From: Dacryopinax spathularia
Lineage: Eukaryota > Basidiomycota > Dacrymycetes > Dacrymycetales > Dacrymycetaceae
Assembly (NCBI GenBank): GCA_037974965.1
Contig: JBBPFI010000006.1
Location: forward strand, 558,001 to 622,000
Direction of reading: 5' to 3'
DNA length: 64,000 nucleotides
Shown: positions 55,073 to 64,000 of the stretch, in pieces
Layout of the letters: every line of letters begins with the position of its first letter
How positions within the stretch are numbered: the first letter of the stretch is position 1
Translations under genes and position numbers: made by a program
The notes under the pieces: model-generated
Told to the model about the DNA's origin: nothing
What the model saw: only the letters and a program-made list of their open reading frames with translations
The model's database searches: none

Positions 55073-55790
55073 TTGGGGGTGGGGGTGGGGGTGGGTATGG
55101 GGGGACGGCAACGACGGCTGGTGACTTTAGGCAGAATAGCTGGCCAAACGAACCGCCTCCTCTGGACCAAACCTGTGATATACCTTCAACTCGAATGCTG
55201 TACAATCTCTGAGCACCGGTGCCCTAGCTCTCAAGTAGATTCCCTAGGAGTAGGGGACGCGATGGGCCGTAGTCGAATTAGCGCCCACCTCAGTGCGCTG
55301 GCACGGAGTATTCGGAGGGCCGCAGGACTGCTTTTGAGGACTGACTCACAGGATCACAAAATCGCTGATAGTCGGAGACGTATCCCTTCTATTGTTCCTC
55401 ATGCGATCTCTCCGCAAGCCTAAAGTATGCACGGACAACGTGTCACACTCGCTTCATTTCCGCCTTCGGAAGGTACCTCGGGTACAAAATCGACGTTTAC
55501 CGCAGTCCATTCCATTCCCATTCCAGTGCGGGATCTAGCGTGTGGCGTGCCAGCGTTGATGGGAAGATACACGTTTGTTGTTCTACGTTCTCCGGGTGCG
55601 GCGGCGGGAAATGAGGGCGCTTGGTGACTCGAAGGGCGGTCGGTGGTAGGCGAAGAGCCGATCAGGTCTACAACCATCGCGGGAGCGTAATCAGGTCGGT
55701 CAAATGTATAGCTCTGAACGCCGTCAAGAACTGAGTCGCGGGGCATGATGCAGCGCGGTTTGATCGCGTAGTCGAGCACCGGACAGACGT
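55073..55790. other. Intergenic, with G-run next to T3 start
   Basis: Holds the T3 promoter and the 3' flank of the U1-type zinc-finger gene. A 119-codon minus-strand frame (55420-55779) shows no recognisable motif. Confidence 0.5.
55075..55104 (+). repeat. G-quadruplex-type run (five G blocks)
   Basis: G5-T-G5-T-G5-T-G3-TAT-G6 on the plus strand, immediately upstream of the T3 start codon read on the minus strand. Confidence 0.7.
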
Positions 55791-56891
55791 CTAAGGCCGT
55801 GGTCTACCGTGCTTGACGCCCGCCGGTGGTCCTTTCCGCTTCTTGAACAGTCCGGCGGTAGATGGTGGCTCGGGCTCCGGTGCTGGCTCTGGTGCAGGCG
55901 CGGGCGCTGACATCTCCGCCTCCTCCTGCTTGACACCTTCCTCCTTCCCACCGAGAAAACGCTCTTCCTGATGCTCGACCTCAGCCTTGATCCGTTCCTG
56001 CTCCGCAGCTTCGTCGACCGTAGCCCAGCTCTTAGCCCACTTAGGCTGCATCTTCCCCTCGCCCGTATCCTCCGCTTTCACCTCTACCTCCCCCTTAACC
56101 CGTGGACACTCTCCATTCCCCTGCTGTGCTTGCTCTTCCGAGGAAACTTCTTCCTTCTTGGGAGGCTCTTTGACCTTGATCTTGATCACACCGGGATCCC
56201 AGAGCTCGCCAAGTCCCACAGCAGCGGTCTTCTTCCGGACCTTGAACGCCCTTCCGTCCTCCTCGTCCTCCAATGGCCTTGTTCTCTTCTCCGGCGTAGT
56301 CACAGCGTCCTCTTCCTTGGTAGCGGCGGCGGCTGCAGCAGCGGCCAAAGCAGCAGGACTAGGAGCAACGACCTGCCATTCCCCAGCCACACCTGCGGTC
56401 TGGCGCATAGCCGCTTCCCGCATCGCGCGCTCTACGTCGGGGTCGGTATAGCCGAGTGACTCGGCGGTCGTGTAGTTGGCCCATTTGTTCGTTGAGGGTG
56501 GGGCGGAGGATTTGGGTTTTGTGGAGGAGGAGGCGGCGGAGGAGGACGAGGCGACGGGTTTGGCGAGAGCGCTCTGGGAACCGCGGCCTGCTCCGACGTC
56601 GAGGGCGTATGCTGCACTAGCAGCCTAGATATTCCACCGTAAGCAGTCATTATAGGAGTACAGAATAATGGAGGAGCGCACCTTATCGATAGCAGCCATC
56701 TCCCTCCTCTCCTCCTCCCTCTCCTTCACCTGCTTCTCACCGGCCTTATACAGGTTCTTGATAAACCTATCCCGGTTCCCCTTGTGCCTGAGACCATTCT
56801 CGTGCTGCTGGCGAGAAGGTGCGTCGTCCGCTATCCATATATCGCAGTATTGGCAGCGGTAACGTTTGTGGGATACCCAGAATTCTGACAT
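55791..56891 (-). CDS. U1-type zinc-finger splicing protein, WBP4/FBP21-like
   Basis: Probable spliceosome-associated protein. Exons 56682-56891 and 55791-56624 (57-nt intron); 1044 nt, 347 residues. The N terminus is a matrin/U1-type C2H2 finger: YRCQYCDIWIADDAPSRQQH, ENGLRHKGNRDRFIKNLYK, with C-x2-C and H-x5-H ligands. It is followed by a charged helix (KAGEKQVKEREEERREMAAI). This arrangement is that of WBP4/FBP21 and its fungal counterparts. WW domains, present in human FBP21, are not visible. The rest is low-complexity, with an Ala run ([16 protein letters not shown]), a bipartite basic patch (KVRKKT), a Pro/Glu/Ala repeat (PAPAPEPAPEPEPP) and a basic end (FKKRKGPPAG), which suggests nuclear location. 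Confidence 0.88.
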
Positions 56892-57732
56892 TGTTGCGTG
56901 AGTGGGTCAGGAGGGTGAGTGGGTGAGGAGGTGGTGACTTGGTTAGGGACGAGACGGGCGCTTAACTAGCTGGCAGAGCGCCTAGTGGTTGCTTATTTAA
57001 GCGGCAACGGGTTTCATTGCAAAATCTCCCTCTTCCGGTAGGTAGAGACTCAGAACAGTTTCCTTTCATAGTATCACCCAGCGGCGTCATTATCCTTCTA
57101 TACAATGACTTTTCTGCCAGAGATCGTCGAACATTTCTACTTGACTTAAGAACCTCATATTCCTCTTAATATCCAAAATATCCCCAACGAAGCACGGAGG
57201 CATTTCCCCCCAAATGACGCGTCAAGGCCTAGCCCCCTCCTCGCGTTCCCCGCTCCTCCGTCTCCGTCTCCGCCCGTTGTTTACGCACCGTCCCTCCGCT
57301 CCGCATCCAACTCCCCGTTCGCCGACGTTCTACGCCTTTCCCCCATCCTCAAAGAGAACATACAAAAGGACTCACAGACGGCGTTGTTACCTTGAACCTC
57401 AAATTGCTGCTTGTCGACTATTGTTACGCGCTTCGAAGAGCTGACGACGCTCGGAAGTCAAAAGACGCGCAAGCGCGACGCGTCCGTTCACGCCGCCTCA
57501 AACCACGCCCTGAGCACGCGTCTGCCTCGTTCCAGTCATCACTTCACCTGCCAGTCATCTGCCTCCCCGCTCGAACACTACACAAACAAAAAGGATCATC
57601 CACTACTCCAAAGGCTACTCAGGCTTGCTTTACGTCCAACATCCATCATCAACATCCACACATTAGTCTCTTGCACGCCCAACACTCTCAAGTACAGCAC
57701 CTAACGAAACCAAACCAACCCAGCAAAGCAAA
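56892..57732. other. Divergent intergenic region and probable 5' leader
   Basis: 841 bp. ATG-initiated short frames at 57214 onwards may be upstream ORFs in a long C/A-rich leader of the next gene; their products are Arg/Ser/Pro-rich without motifs. Confidence 0.45.
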
Positions 57733-58575
57733 ATGACACGTCAACCCCTCTCCGAACTTCCCCTCTCGCTCTTCACGCCCAGCCTCTTCCCCCAGCCCGC
57801 GAACACGTCACTCCACACACCTCACCCAGGGGCGTACAAGCCCCGCCCACCGCCTTCGCCGTTACACCATGCAACCCCACTCCACCCTCACGCAGGTGTG
57901 AAAGGCGTCAAACGACCCAGGGAGAGCTCGCCCGAGAAGGTCGCCTCGCATAAGAAGCGGCATGTGGATCCTCCGCCTGAGCTACTTGGCGGACGGGAGG
58001 GGGAAGGGGTAGCGAGACGGTTGTTTGCGGATGCGGTCACCCCGGCGAGGCCTACGGATAAGGGGACGTCCACTCCCGTCCGGAAAGAGGGAAAGAAGAC
58101 CGTTCTTGCTCCCTCGCCTGAGATCACGCCTTCGTCAGCGCGGTCTATGCCCCCTCCTGCAACGCGAACGGTCTCAGCGCCAGCTACTCAAGCCTCAAAG
58201 CCCAAGTCCACAACCGCGTCGGGAGCAAAAGCATCCCTCTCAGTACCTTCCTCTTCGACCCATTCTCGCTCGCCGACTCCAAGAGACGAAGAAAACAAAG
58301 AGAACCAACCCCCTCGTCCGCGCCGAGCTCCCTTCCCCGCAATTCTCACAAAACCCACCTCCTCGAAAGATTCCAACCCGTTCACGACTCCAAGCGCGCC
58401 GCGCCCGTCCAAGCAAGCGGTACACCCGCCAAAATCGGCTGGAGCCGCTTTCCGCCTGAAGGACGTGGACGTTGCGGTGATCGTTGGCAAGCCCGCGACG
58501 CCGAGGGATATTGGGCGGGAGATGTTACTCCGCGAGGTGGACGAGCCGGAGGAAGTCGACGAGGAGATGCTCTAG
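57733..58575 (+). CDS. Disordered protein with CDK-type sites, RxL motif and KEN box
   Basis: No homologue recognised. One exon, 280 residues, starting MTRQPLSELPLSLFTPSLFP. It is almost entirely disordered and basic/Pro-rich. It carries at least twelve Ser/Thr-Pro sites, three of which fit the full CDK consensus (SPEK at 66, TPAR at 103, TPVR at 114). ARRLF (95-98) is a textbook cyclin-docking RxL motif and NKENQPP (189-191) a KEN box with the usual downstream prolines. The C terminus is more ordered and acidic (FRLKDVDVAVIVGKPATPRD, EVDEPEEVDEEML). Together these suggest a cell-cycle phosphoprotein degraded through APC/C, an inference from motifs only. An ordinary nuclear disordered protein is the alternative. 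Confidence 0.8.
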   Translation: MTRQPLSELPLSLFTPSLFPQPANTSLHTPHPGAYKPRPPPSPLHHATPLHPHAGVKGVKRPRESSPEKVASHKKRHVDPPPELLGGREGEGVARRLFADAVTPARPTDKGTSTPVRKEGKKTVLAPSPEITPSSARSMPPPATRTVSAPATQASKPKSTTASGAKASLSVPSSSTHSRSPTPRDEENKENQPPRPRRAPFPAILTKPTSSKDSNPFTTPSAPRPSKQAVHPPKSAGAAFRLKDVDVAVIVGKPATPRDIGREMLLREVDEPEEVDEEML

Positions 58576-60244
58576 CCCCGACCTTCCCAAGTGCGACTGG
58601 GGCAACCTTTCCCTGTCCAGTGCGGAAGTGCACGTTGCGAAGAACACGGAGCTGGACAACGTGGAGGATGGCAGACCTGCTGGTTAGGCTGAGGAGGCCG
58701 TGGTGTGGTGTGTAGGCTACGGCTAGGATGATGATACGATAAGATACGCATTTGTATAACTTCATGTTTGTTTTAGTTCTGTTTGATACGGCTGCCCGTG
58801 AACAGTGTTTTGTACAACTTCAGTGGGGTTGCCGTTCTGACCGGACGCCTTTTGGGTCATAAGCGTGATAACGGCCTTGGTAGATACTGTACAACTCGCC
58901 TTGAAGGACAGCCAGAGGGGGAGCACGCTCAGGACGCAGGAGCACATATATTCAGCGTTTAAGGCAAACCCTTCCCGGAGCGTCAGCCTCGGGCCGCAAC
59001 AACCAAAACTCCCCTTGCAGTCTCCCGGAACCCGCCTCCTGAGCAAGATCTTTCCCACACATCCAAACCATCCCAGAGAAGCAAGAAGGTATGGAAGTCG
59101 TTTCTAGCGAATTCTGATGCTCCCGCTTTTCTGAGTCGAGGACTCGCGGTTCTTCGTTTCACGTTCTCCGGAATGAAGGGAAATGAAGTGCACCGCCTCT
59201 GGGAGGGGATGATGCTCGCTCCTTCGTGCCGTATGGTCGGGTTGTTCGGCGCCCGGGACGGTGGGATGATACGCTCGCATCACTTTTTGCGCATATGTTC
59301 GTGCATACAACACTTCTTGTTTGACTTGTGCTCCTCTGGGCTTACAATAGACTCTGAGCTGTTTGGGGCGAAGATGTATGCGCAGTAATTGTGTGGCTAG
59401 GGGATGATAGTCTTGCAGACCATTACGGCACCCCTTTTTCGTCCTGTCAGCCCACCAAACCAAAGCCCATCGCAACGCCTCCGATCCCGTTACAACGTCG
59501 AAGTTGAATGCGTTCGTATATGCATGCGCCGATAACCTGCCGCTCCCAACCCGGCGGGTGTGGATGACGACTGAATACCCTGAGCCTCCAATTCCCCATT
59601 CCCTTCCGAGCGAAGACAACACAGGACATACCATCGGGCGCTCCCACAAAGGACCCTTCCTCCTTACGACCTCTGATTGGCCCGTCTTGCCCCGAAGAAG
59701 GAAGGTGGGGATGTCTCGTCCGCGTGCCGTTGGCTGTCGGGCATGTGCCACACTACGGTGCGGTTGGGTGTGATGAGAGCTCAGGTGACGGCCGATGTCG
59801 GGGGCGTCCACGCTCTTGGGCTTTCGACGCCCGATGCCTGTCTGCTCTGCGAGGACCACGGCTTGCTTCTCCTCTTTGCTGGACCGCCGGGTTCCACCAC
59901 CGCAGGTTTGGGCGAGGAACGGACGATACAGTATGAAGATCTCGACTCTTATTCCCAAGCATTGATCTTCTCCCCTGATCGTCTACATGCAACTTCAATC
60001 TCAACTTCGCTTCTTCGGCTCGCATGATCTGCTCATTATTTTCGCATTGAATCTGCATCAAGCACCTCTCTGACGGCCTTCGCCTTCCGGACGTTCGAGG
60101 CTGCCTTCTTGCCCTGTTGTTTCTTAACGACACCTTCTCACGCACCGCAACATCGACAACAACAACAACGACGAGCGACAATCAGCAATAACAACCAGCA
60201 CCAGCACCAGCTCCCCCAGAACCTACAACCTACAATAAACAATC
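58576..60244. other. Long intergenic region, no gene recognised
   Basis: About 1.7 kb. The only notable item is a 284-codon minus-strand frame (59104-59958), discussed in the findings. The last ~200 bases form a C/A-rich leader (CAACAACAACAACG-like) before the MFS ATG. Confidence 0.5.
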
Positions 60245-62547
60245 ATGTCCAAATCCCCACCACCACCGCCCCTAACACCCCACTCTGCCAACCCGATGCT
60301 CTCCCCACCACACTCCCCTTCGCACTCACCAAGAAAGAACATAACATTCCATTTCTCCCGACCGCCAAACTCAGACTCCGAACAACTCGAGCTGAAGCCT
60401 CTTCCTCTTCCTCTTGCACGGGACGAGCCCTTCCTGGAAGACGGAGAATGTCCCTATCCCCAGCTACCGCTCCAGCGGACGGTCAGTACGGTCGTTACGG
60501 TCGACAAAGAGCTGGAGAGGCAGCTCGTGCGGAAGGTGCGTGCCTCTGGCCCTACCTCTTTTTCGTGGGGTCGCAGCTGAAGCGCAGAGCGCAGTTTGAC
60601 AGGCTTATACTGCCCTTGCTGATGCTTGTGTATCTGCTGGGATATCTCGATCGGTCCAATCTCGTACGCTGTCCTATCTTGCTTGATTGTGCGGGGCGGG
60701 ACTGACGATGGAGCAGGGCAATGCACGCATCATGGGCCTTCCGCAGGATATCCTGGACGGCGACCCCACCGGCACGCGCTACGCGCTCGTCAACACCGCT
60801 TTCTACTTGTAAGCCCCTTCACGCACTCCAGGTCATCCACACCTGACTAAAAGGTGTGCAACAGCGCATACATCACCTTCCAGCTCCCAGCTACAGTAAT
60901 GGGCAAGAAGTTTTCCCAGAACTTTTGGCTCGGCGTTGCGGCTACTGGATGGGGGTTCTGCTGCGCGATGCAAGCGCTCAGCTACAACTTTGCGAATATC
61001 TTCGTTGCCCGATTTCTCGTGGGGTTGTTCGAGAGCATGTTCAGCCCCAATATCTCCCTGTACGCCTTCCGCTTCCCTTCGCCTCTTCGTCGCTTAGGAG
61101 GGAGATCACTGACCCGCGGACGGCAGGTACTTCACCTACTTCTTCACCCGCCAAGAGATCGGCTTCCGTCTCGGCACCTGGTTCTCCTGCGCCTCCGCCG
61201 CAGGCGCGTTCGGCGGCCTAATCGCCTACGGCGTGCAACACATCACCTCCCGGGTCGACAACTGGCGGCTACTATTCATAATCGAAGGTTTCCCCGCGGT
61301 GATCGTCGGCCTGCTATGCATCAAGATCCTCCCCGATCGCCCCGACACGGCGACCTGGCTGAACGAGGACGAACGCCAGCTGGCAGTGATGAGGATGAGC
61401 AGGGGCGGGCTGAAGGAAAAGCCGAGGACGATCAATTTTCGGCATGTGGCAATGGCGGTCAGGGACTGGAAGACATACGTCTATGGAGTGGTGTATTTCG
61501 GGGCGAATACGGCCGCTAGCGCGCTGGCGGCGTTCTTGCCCACGATCATTCTCGTGCGCCCCTCCGTTGTCGCCTTGCCTTGGGCGAGCGGGTTCTGACC
61601 CCGGTATGCAGGATCTGGGCTATGAGGGTGCCCAAGCGCAGATCTTCAGTGCGTTCTGTCCTGGTGCTCTTCAGTATGAGGTGCTAACCAGATCTCAGCC
61701 GTCCCGCCGTACCTCGTCGGCTGCATCGTCCTCATCCTCACAATGCCCATCTCGGATCGACTGCAGTCCCGAGGGATCCCGTTGACCCTGGCGGGGCTTC
61801 TGGGAGGAACAGGCTATCTGTCAGTTTTCGGCTGCTAGACCTCGGGTGTCATTCTGACTTCGACGTTGCAGACTCTTAGTTGTATCGGACAACGTCCATG
61901 TCCGGTACGCGGCAACATTCTTCATCTGTGTAAGCCCTCATCCCCCCTACCCCGGCGAAGCCAACCTGACGGGACCTGCGGCTTGTAGACATCCACCTAC
62001 ACGAGCATCGGCCTCGCTATCACCTGGTTCCCGTATAACATGGGATCGGAGAGTAAGCGTGCAGCCGGTATCCCGCTTTTTCAGGCGATCGGGCAGTGTG
62101 GAAGCGTGCTGGGCAGTAACCTGTATCGTGAGTTCCCTCCGATCCTCCTATGGGCCAGAACTAACGCGGGCTGTGATTCCAGCGAATCGGGATGCACCGC
62201 GATACTTGTGAGTCTTCATAGTTCCTGCAGAGTTCATATGGGACTGACACCGCTCTAGCCGAGGATTTGGCGTCTCATGCGGCTTGCTGTATCTCATGGC
62301 ATTCTGCGCACTCGTATTGACCGTCAGTCCACCAACAGCATAGGTTACCGCAACCAACTGAATCTCTCCTAGGCATACTACCGATACGAGAACGCACGAC
62401 GAGACCGATTGTACGGTGTTGCAGATCGGAACGCAGCAGTAGACACGAGTGAACTAGCGGACGACGTAAGCCTTCCTCCCTCCATCTTTGCCAGGATTCC
62501 AGAGAGCTAACTCGTTTCAGGCCCATGATTTCCGCTACACCGTATGA
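60245..62547 (+). CDS. MFS transporter, allantoate permease (anion:cation symporter) family
   Basis: Twelve-helix carrier of the Dal5/Tna1/Vht1-type family, which imports organic anions and vitamins. Thirteen exons: 60245-60535, 60577-60663, 60717-60808, 60865-61059, 61127-61553, 61612-61648, 61699-61819, 61872-61929, 61989-62127, 62183-62207, 62259-62322, 62373-62465, 62521-62547; 1656 nt, 551 residues. A Pro/Ser-rich cytosolic head (~100 residues) precedes LPLLMLVYLLGYLDRSNLGN. Diagnostic segments: FVARFLVGLFESMFSPNISL, RQEIGFRLGTWFSCASAAGA, WRLLFIIEGFPAVIVGLLCI and LPDRPDTATWLNEDER. The tail reads YYRYENARRDRLYG. Several exons are under 40 nt (37, 25, 27). Substrate unknown. It converges with GPI13. 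Confidence 0.93.
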
Positions 62548-62763
62548 CCGGCCTCTCATCTATTTTTCGCATCTTTGCATCTTCACCGGGCGTATGGTTA
62601 TTGCATTTTTATCTCACATATGGGTTACCATTCTTGTTTGCAATCTTAGGTACATACCCATGTAGCATTATTGTATGCTCAGATTAATGTAAGACTCCCG
62701 ACCTTCACAGCGGGATAGATCAGAGCTCGGGGGTGATAACTAACTTCGTCCATTTTGATTTTG
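62548..62763. other. Short spacer between convergent genes
   Basis: 216 bp holding both 3' flanks. Confidence 0.5.
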
Positions 62764-64000
62764 TTACGGCAACGTGCCGAACATGCGCCTGATTTTGGTA
62801 CATGTGACTGCAGAGCCTATCGCCACGGCAACCAACAACCCTAGATCTACCACGAGAAGCGTTACGCCAGACAACATGAACCGCGGTGCGAACACCTTCC
62901 AGACCATCAGATGCCGCCTGAGCCAAGCAGCGCAGGCGGCACAACTGAGCGTGACGAGTGTGTGATAGAGCATAAATCCTATGCTGGCCTTGACCGTATC
63001 CGCCAGGACGTACACTCGGCCTTCTTGCACCTTGAGCACGGGCGAGACCTGCCACATTGCCAACAACGGCACGCAGAGCGCGGACAGGAAGAGCGGTCCG
63101 ACGCTGTTCATCCCTACGAGGATTGGCGAGAAAGGGTACGTGACCACCTGGAACCCGATGAACGCTGTCTTCCATTGGATGGTCGAGAGGACGGCTTGGT
63201 GGCCCGTGGTGAAGAATAGAAGGTGACCGAGCAGGGCGAGGAGGACGATCTCGACCATTTTGGGCGCTGGGTATGCTCGGCCTGGTTGGGCCGGCGTCAC
63301 TGGTGCCGGAGCGGTGGGGTCCAGAGCTAAGGCGGCTGTTATATCTAGCATCTCTGCATCTCGTACTGAGTCGGTCGTCTCGAGATGCGATAGTAGCGCC
63401 ACGGCGAAAAGGACCATGACCACCTGCCCCGTCAGCTGCGTCGTAGCGAATAGCACCGCATAGAACACCAGCGCGAAAAGGAGGTAGAGCGAGCCGTACG
63501 AGTTCGTGTACCCTAGCACGATAAGCTGTTTCTTCCTCTCCTGTGGTGGCTTGTCCAGCTCCGTCTCGAGTTCGCGCATATGTAGCTCTACACATGGGGG
63601 TGCCATACCCCACATGACGTATCCTCCTACGAGCGTGCCAGAGAGCACGACACGAGCGAGGATCATTCGGATGTTCTTTAGGCCTGGGACGCGGTCCGGA
63701 TTCAGCCCGCGCCAGCTCTCAAGCTGCTCGATCAGCCAGTAGAGCGTGCCGGCTGTTAAGCTCCCTCGGAGGCCGTAGTCCAGGAAGAGAGGGGCGATGC
63801 CGCGGTCGGACTTGGAGATTGCAAGGACGGCACGGATGATGCGTGGTAGGAAACAAGCAGCGGGGAGTGCGACGATTAAGACGAGCGTAGGGGAGACAGG
63901 TGTGGTGGATGATGCGTAGAAGGTGACGTGGCAGTTCGGATGCTGCTCTTCTCTGCAGACGGTGGAGATGCTCATGAGTCGTACGCAGGCGGCGAGCAGG
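62764..64000 (-). CDS. GPI13: GPI ethanolamine phosphate transferase 3 (Gpi13/PIG-O), 3' part
   Basis: C-terminal membrane half of the ER enzyme that adds ethanolamine phosphate to the third mannose of GPI anchors. The frame is open from the right window edge to the stop at 62764, about 412 residues, all one exon; the catalytic alkaline-phosphatase-like N-terminal domain lies outside. Visible are many helices (LVLIVALPAACFLPRIIRAV, LYLLFALVFYAVLFATTQLT). The family hallmark LGHLLFFTTGHQAVLSTIQW leads to KTAFIGFQ and PILVGMNSVGPLFLSALCVP. The Gpi13/PIG-O choice over Gpi7 or Mcd4 rests on the FFTTGHQAVLSTIQW segment and the WRLN-like loop LESWRGLNPD. An internal ATG at 63975 is not the start. 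Confidence 0.92.
   Translation of the reverse strand, partial: LLAACVRLMSISTVCREEQHPNCHVTFYASSTTPVSPTLVLIVALPAACFLPRIIRAVLAISKSDRGIAPLFLDYGLRGSLTAGTLYWLIEQLESWRGLNPDRVPGLKNIRMILARVVLSGTLVGGYVMWGMAPPCVELHMRELETELDKPPQERKKQLIVLGYTNSYGSLYLLFALVFYAVLFATTQLTGQVVMVLFAVALLSHLETTDSVRDAEMLDITAALALDPTAPAPVTPAQPGRAYPAPKMVEIVLLALLGHLLFFTTGHQAVLSTIQWKTAFIGFQVVTYPFSPILVGMNSVGPLFLSALCVPLLAMWQVSPVLKVQEGRVYVLADTVKASIGFMLYHTLVTLSCAACAAWLRRHLMVWKVFAPRFMLSGVTLLVVDLGLLVAVAIGSAVTCTKIRRMFGTLP

Noticed and set aside
55420-55779. 119-codon minus-strand frame between T3 and the zinc-finger gene
   Set aside because: No motif, no splice connection to a neighbour, unsupported start; kept only as part of the intergenic note.
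57214-57704. Frames starting ATGACGCGTCAAG, resembling the start of the next gene (ATGACACGTCAAC)
   Set aside because: Similarity covers only a few codons and the products lack motifs; more likely upstream ORFs in the leader.
1-64000. Search for retroelements, LTRs, rRNA genes, CRISPR arrays and a biosynthetic gene cluster
   Set aside because: No reverse transcriptase, integrase, paired long terminal repeats, rRNA signatures or direct-repeat arrays were seen, and the transporters and oxidoreductases are not grouped with backbone synthases.

Overview
The window is nuclear DNA of a basidiomycete fungus, almost certainly a mushroom-forming Agaricomycete. Genes are packed on both strands and most are cut by introns of about 50 bases (GT..AG), so few proteins are readable as one open frame. 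Two membrane-protein families typical of Agaricomycetes are present: DUF6533 proteins and an uncharacterised seven-helix family of about 325 residues. I assembled exons by hand from splice sites, reading phase and family resemblance. In nearly every gene the joined length is divisible by three and runs cleanly from ATG to stop.

Layout. 1-12 kb: a DUF6533 gene cut by the left edge, a DHA2-type MFS transporter, a PA/RING-H2 ubiquitin ligase, an unknown coiled-coil gene and a second DUF6533 gene. 13-23 kb: a Con-6 stress protein, SQS1 (R3H/G-patch splicing factor), a His-rich membrane protein, the Hsp110 chaperone SSE1, and the kinetochore gene DAD4. 22.9-29 kb: SEA4/MIOS (TORC1 control), head to head with DAD4, then a seven-helix gene (T1) split by a 338-bp MITE. 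29-39 kb: a short-chain dehydrogenase, VMA16 (V-ATPase c''), a Cue5-like CUE protein, an RKM4/SETD6-like methyltransferase and a GH31 glycosidase. 38.7-50 kb: a CLASP/TOG protein, ADE13, SMD3, a 17-exon CLC transporter, MRPL34 and an OM14-like protein with an internal duplication. 49.7-64 kb: an NmrA-like reductase, two tandem seven-helix genes (T2, T3), a U1-type zinc-finger splicing protein, a cell-cycle-like disordered protein, an allantoate-type MFS carrier, and the 3' part of GPI13 at the right edge.

Most genes are conserved housekeeping genes with no operon-like logic. Several share short divergent promoters (DAD4/SEA4, 158 bp; GH31/CLASP, 499 bp with two CACGTG boxes). The lineage-specific parts are the five membrane-protein genes. 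The three seven-helix genes share exon sizes down to a 13-nt exon and a 6-nt microexon, and the DUF6533 pair shares a 17-nt microexon. The most unusual object is the MITE inside T1: excising it with one target-site copy restores the reading frame exactly, and cryptic splice sites inside its terminal repeats could also remove it in frame. I saw no retroelements, rRNA, convincing tRNA or CRISPR arrays.
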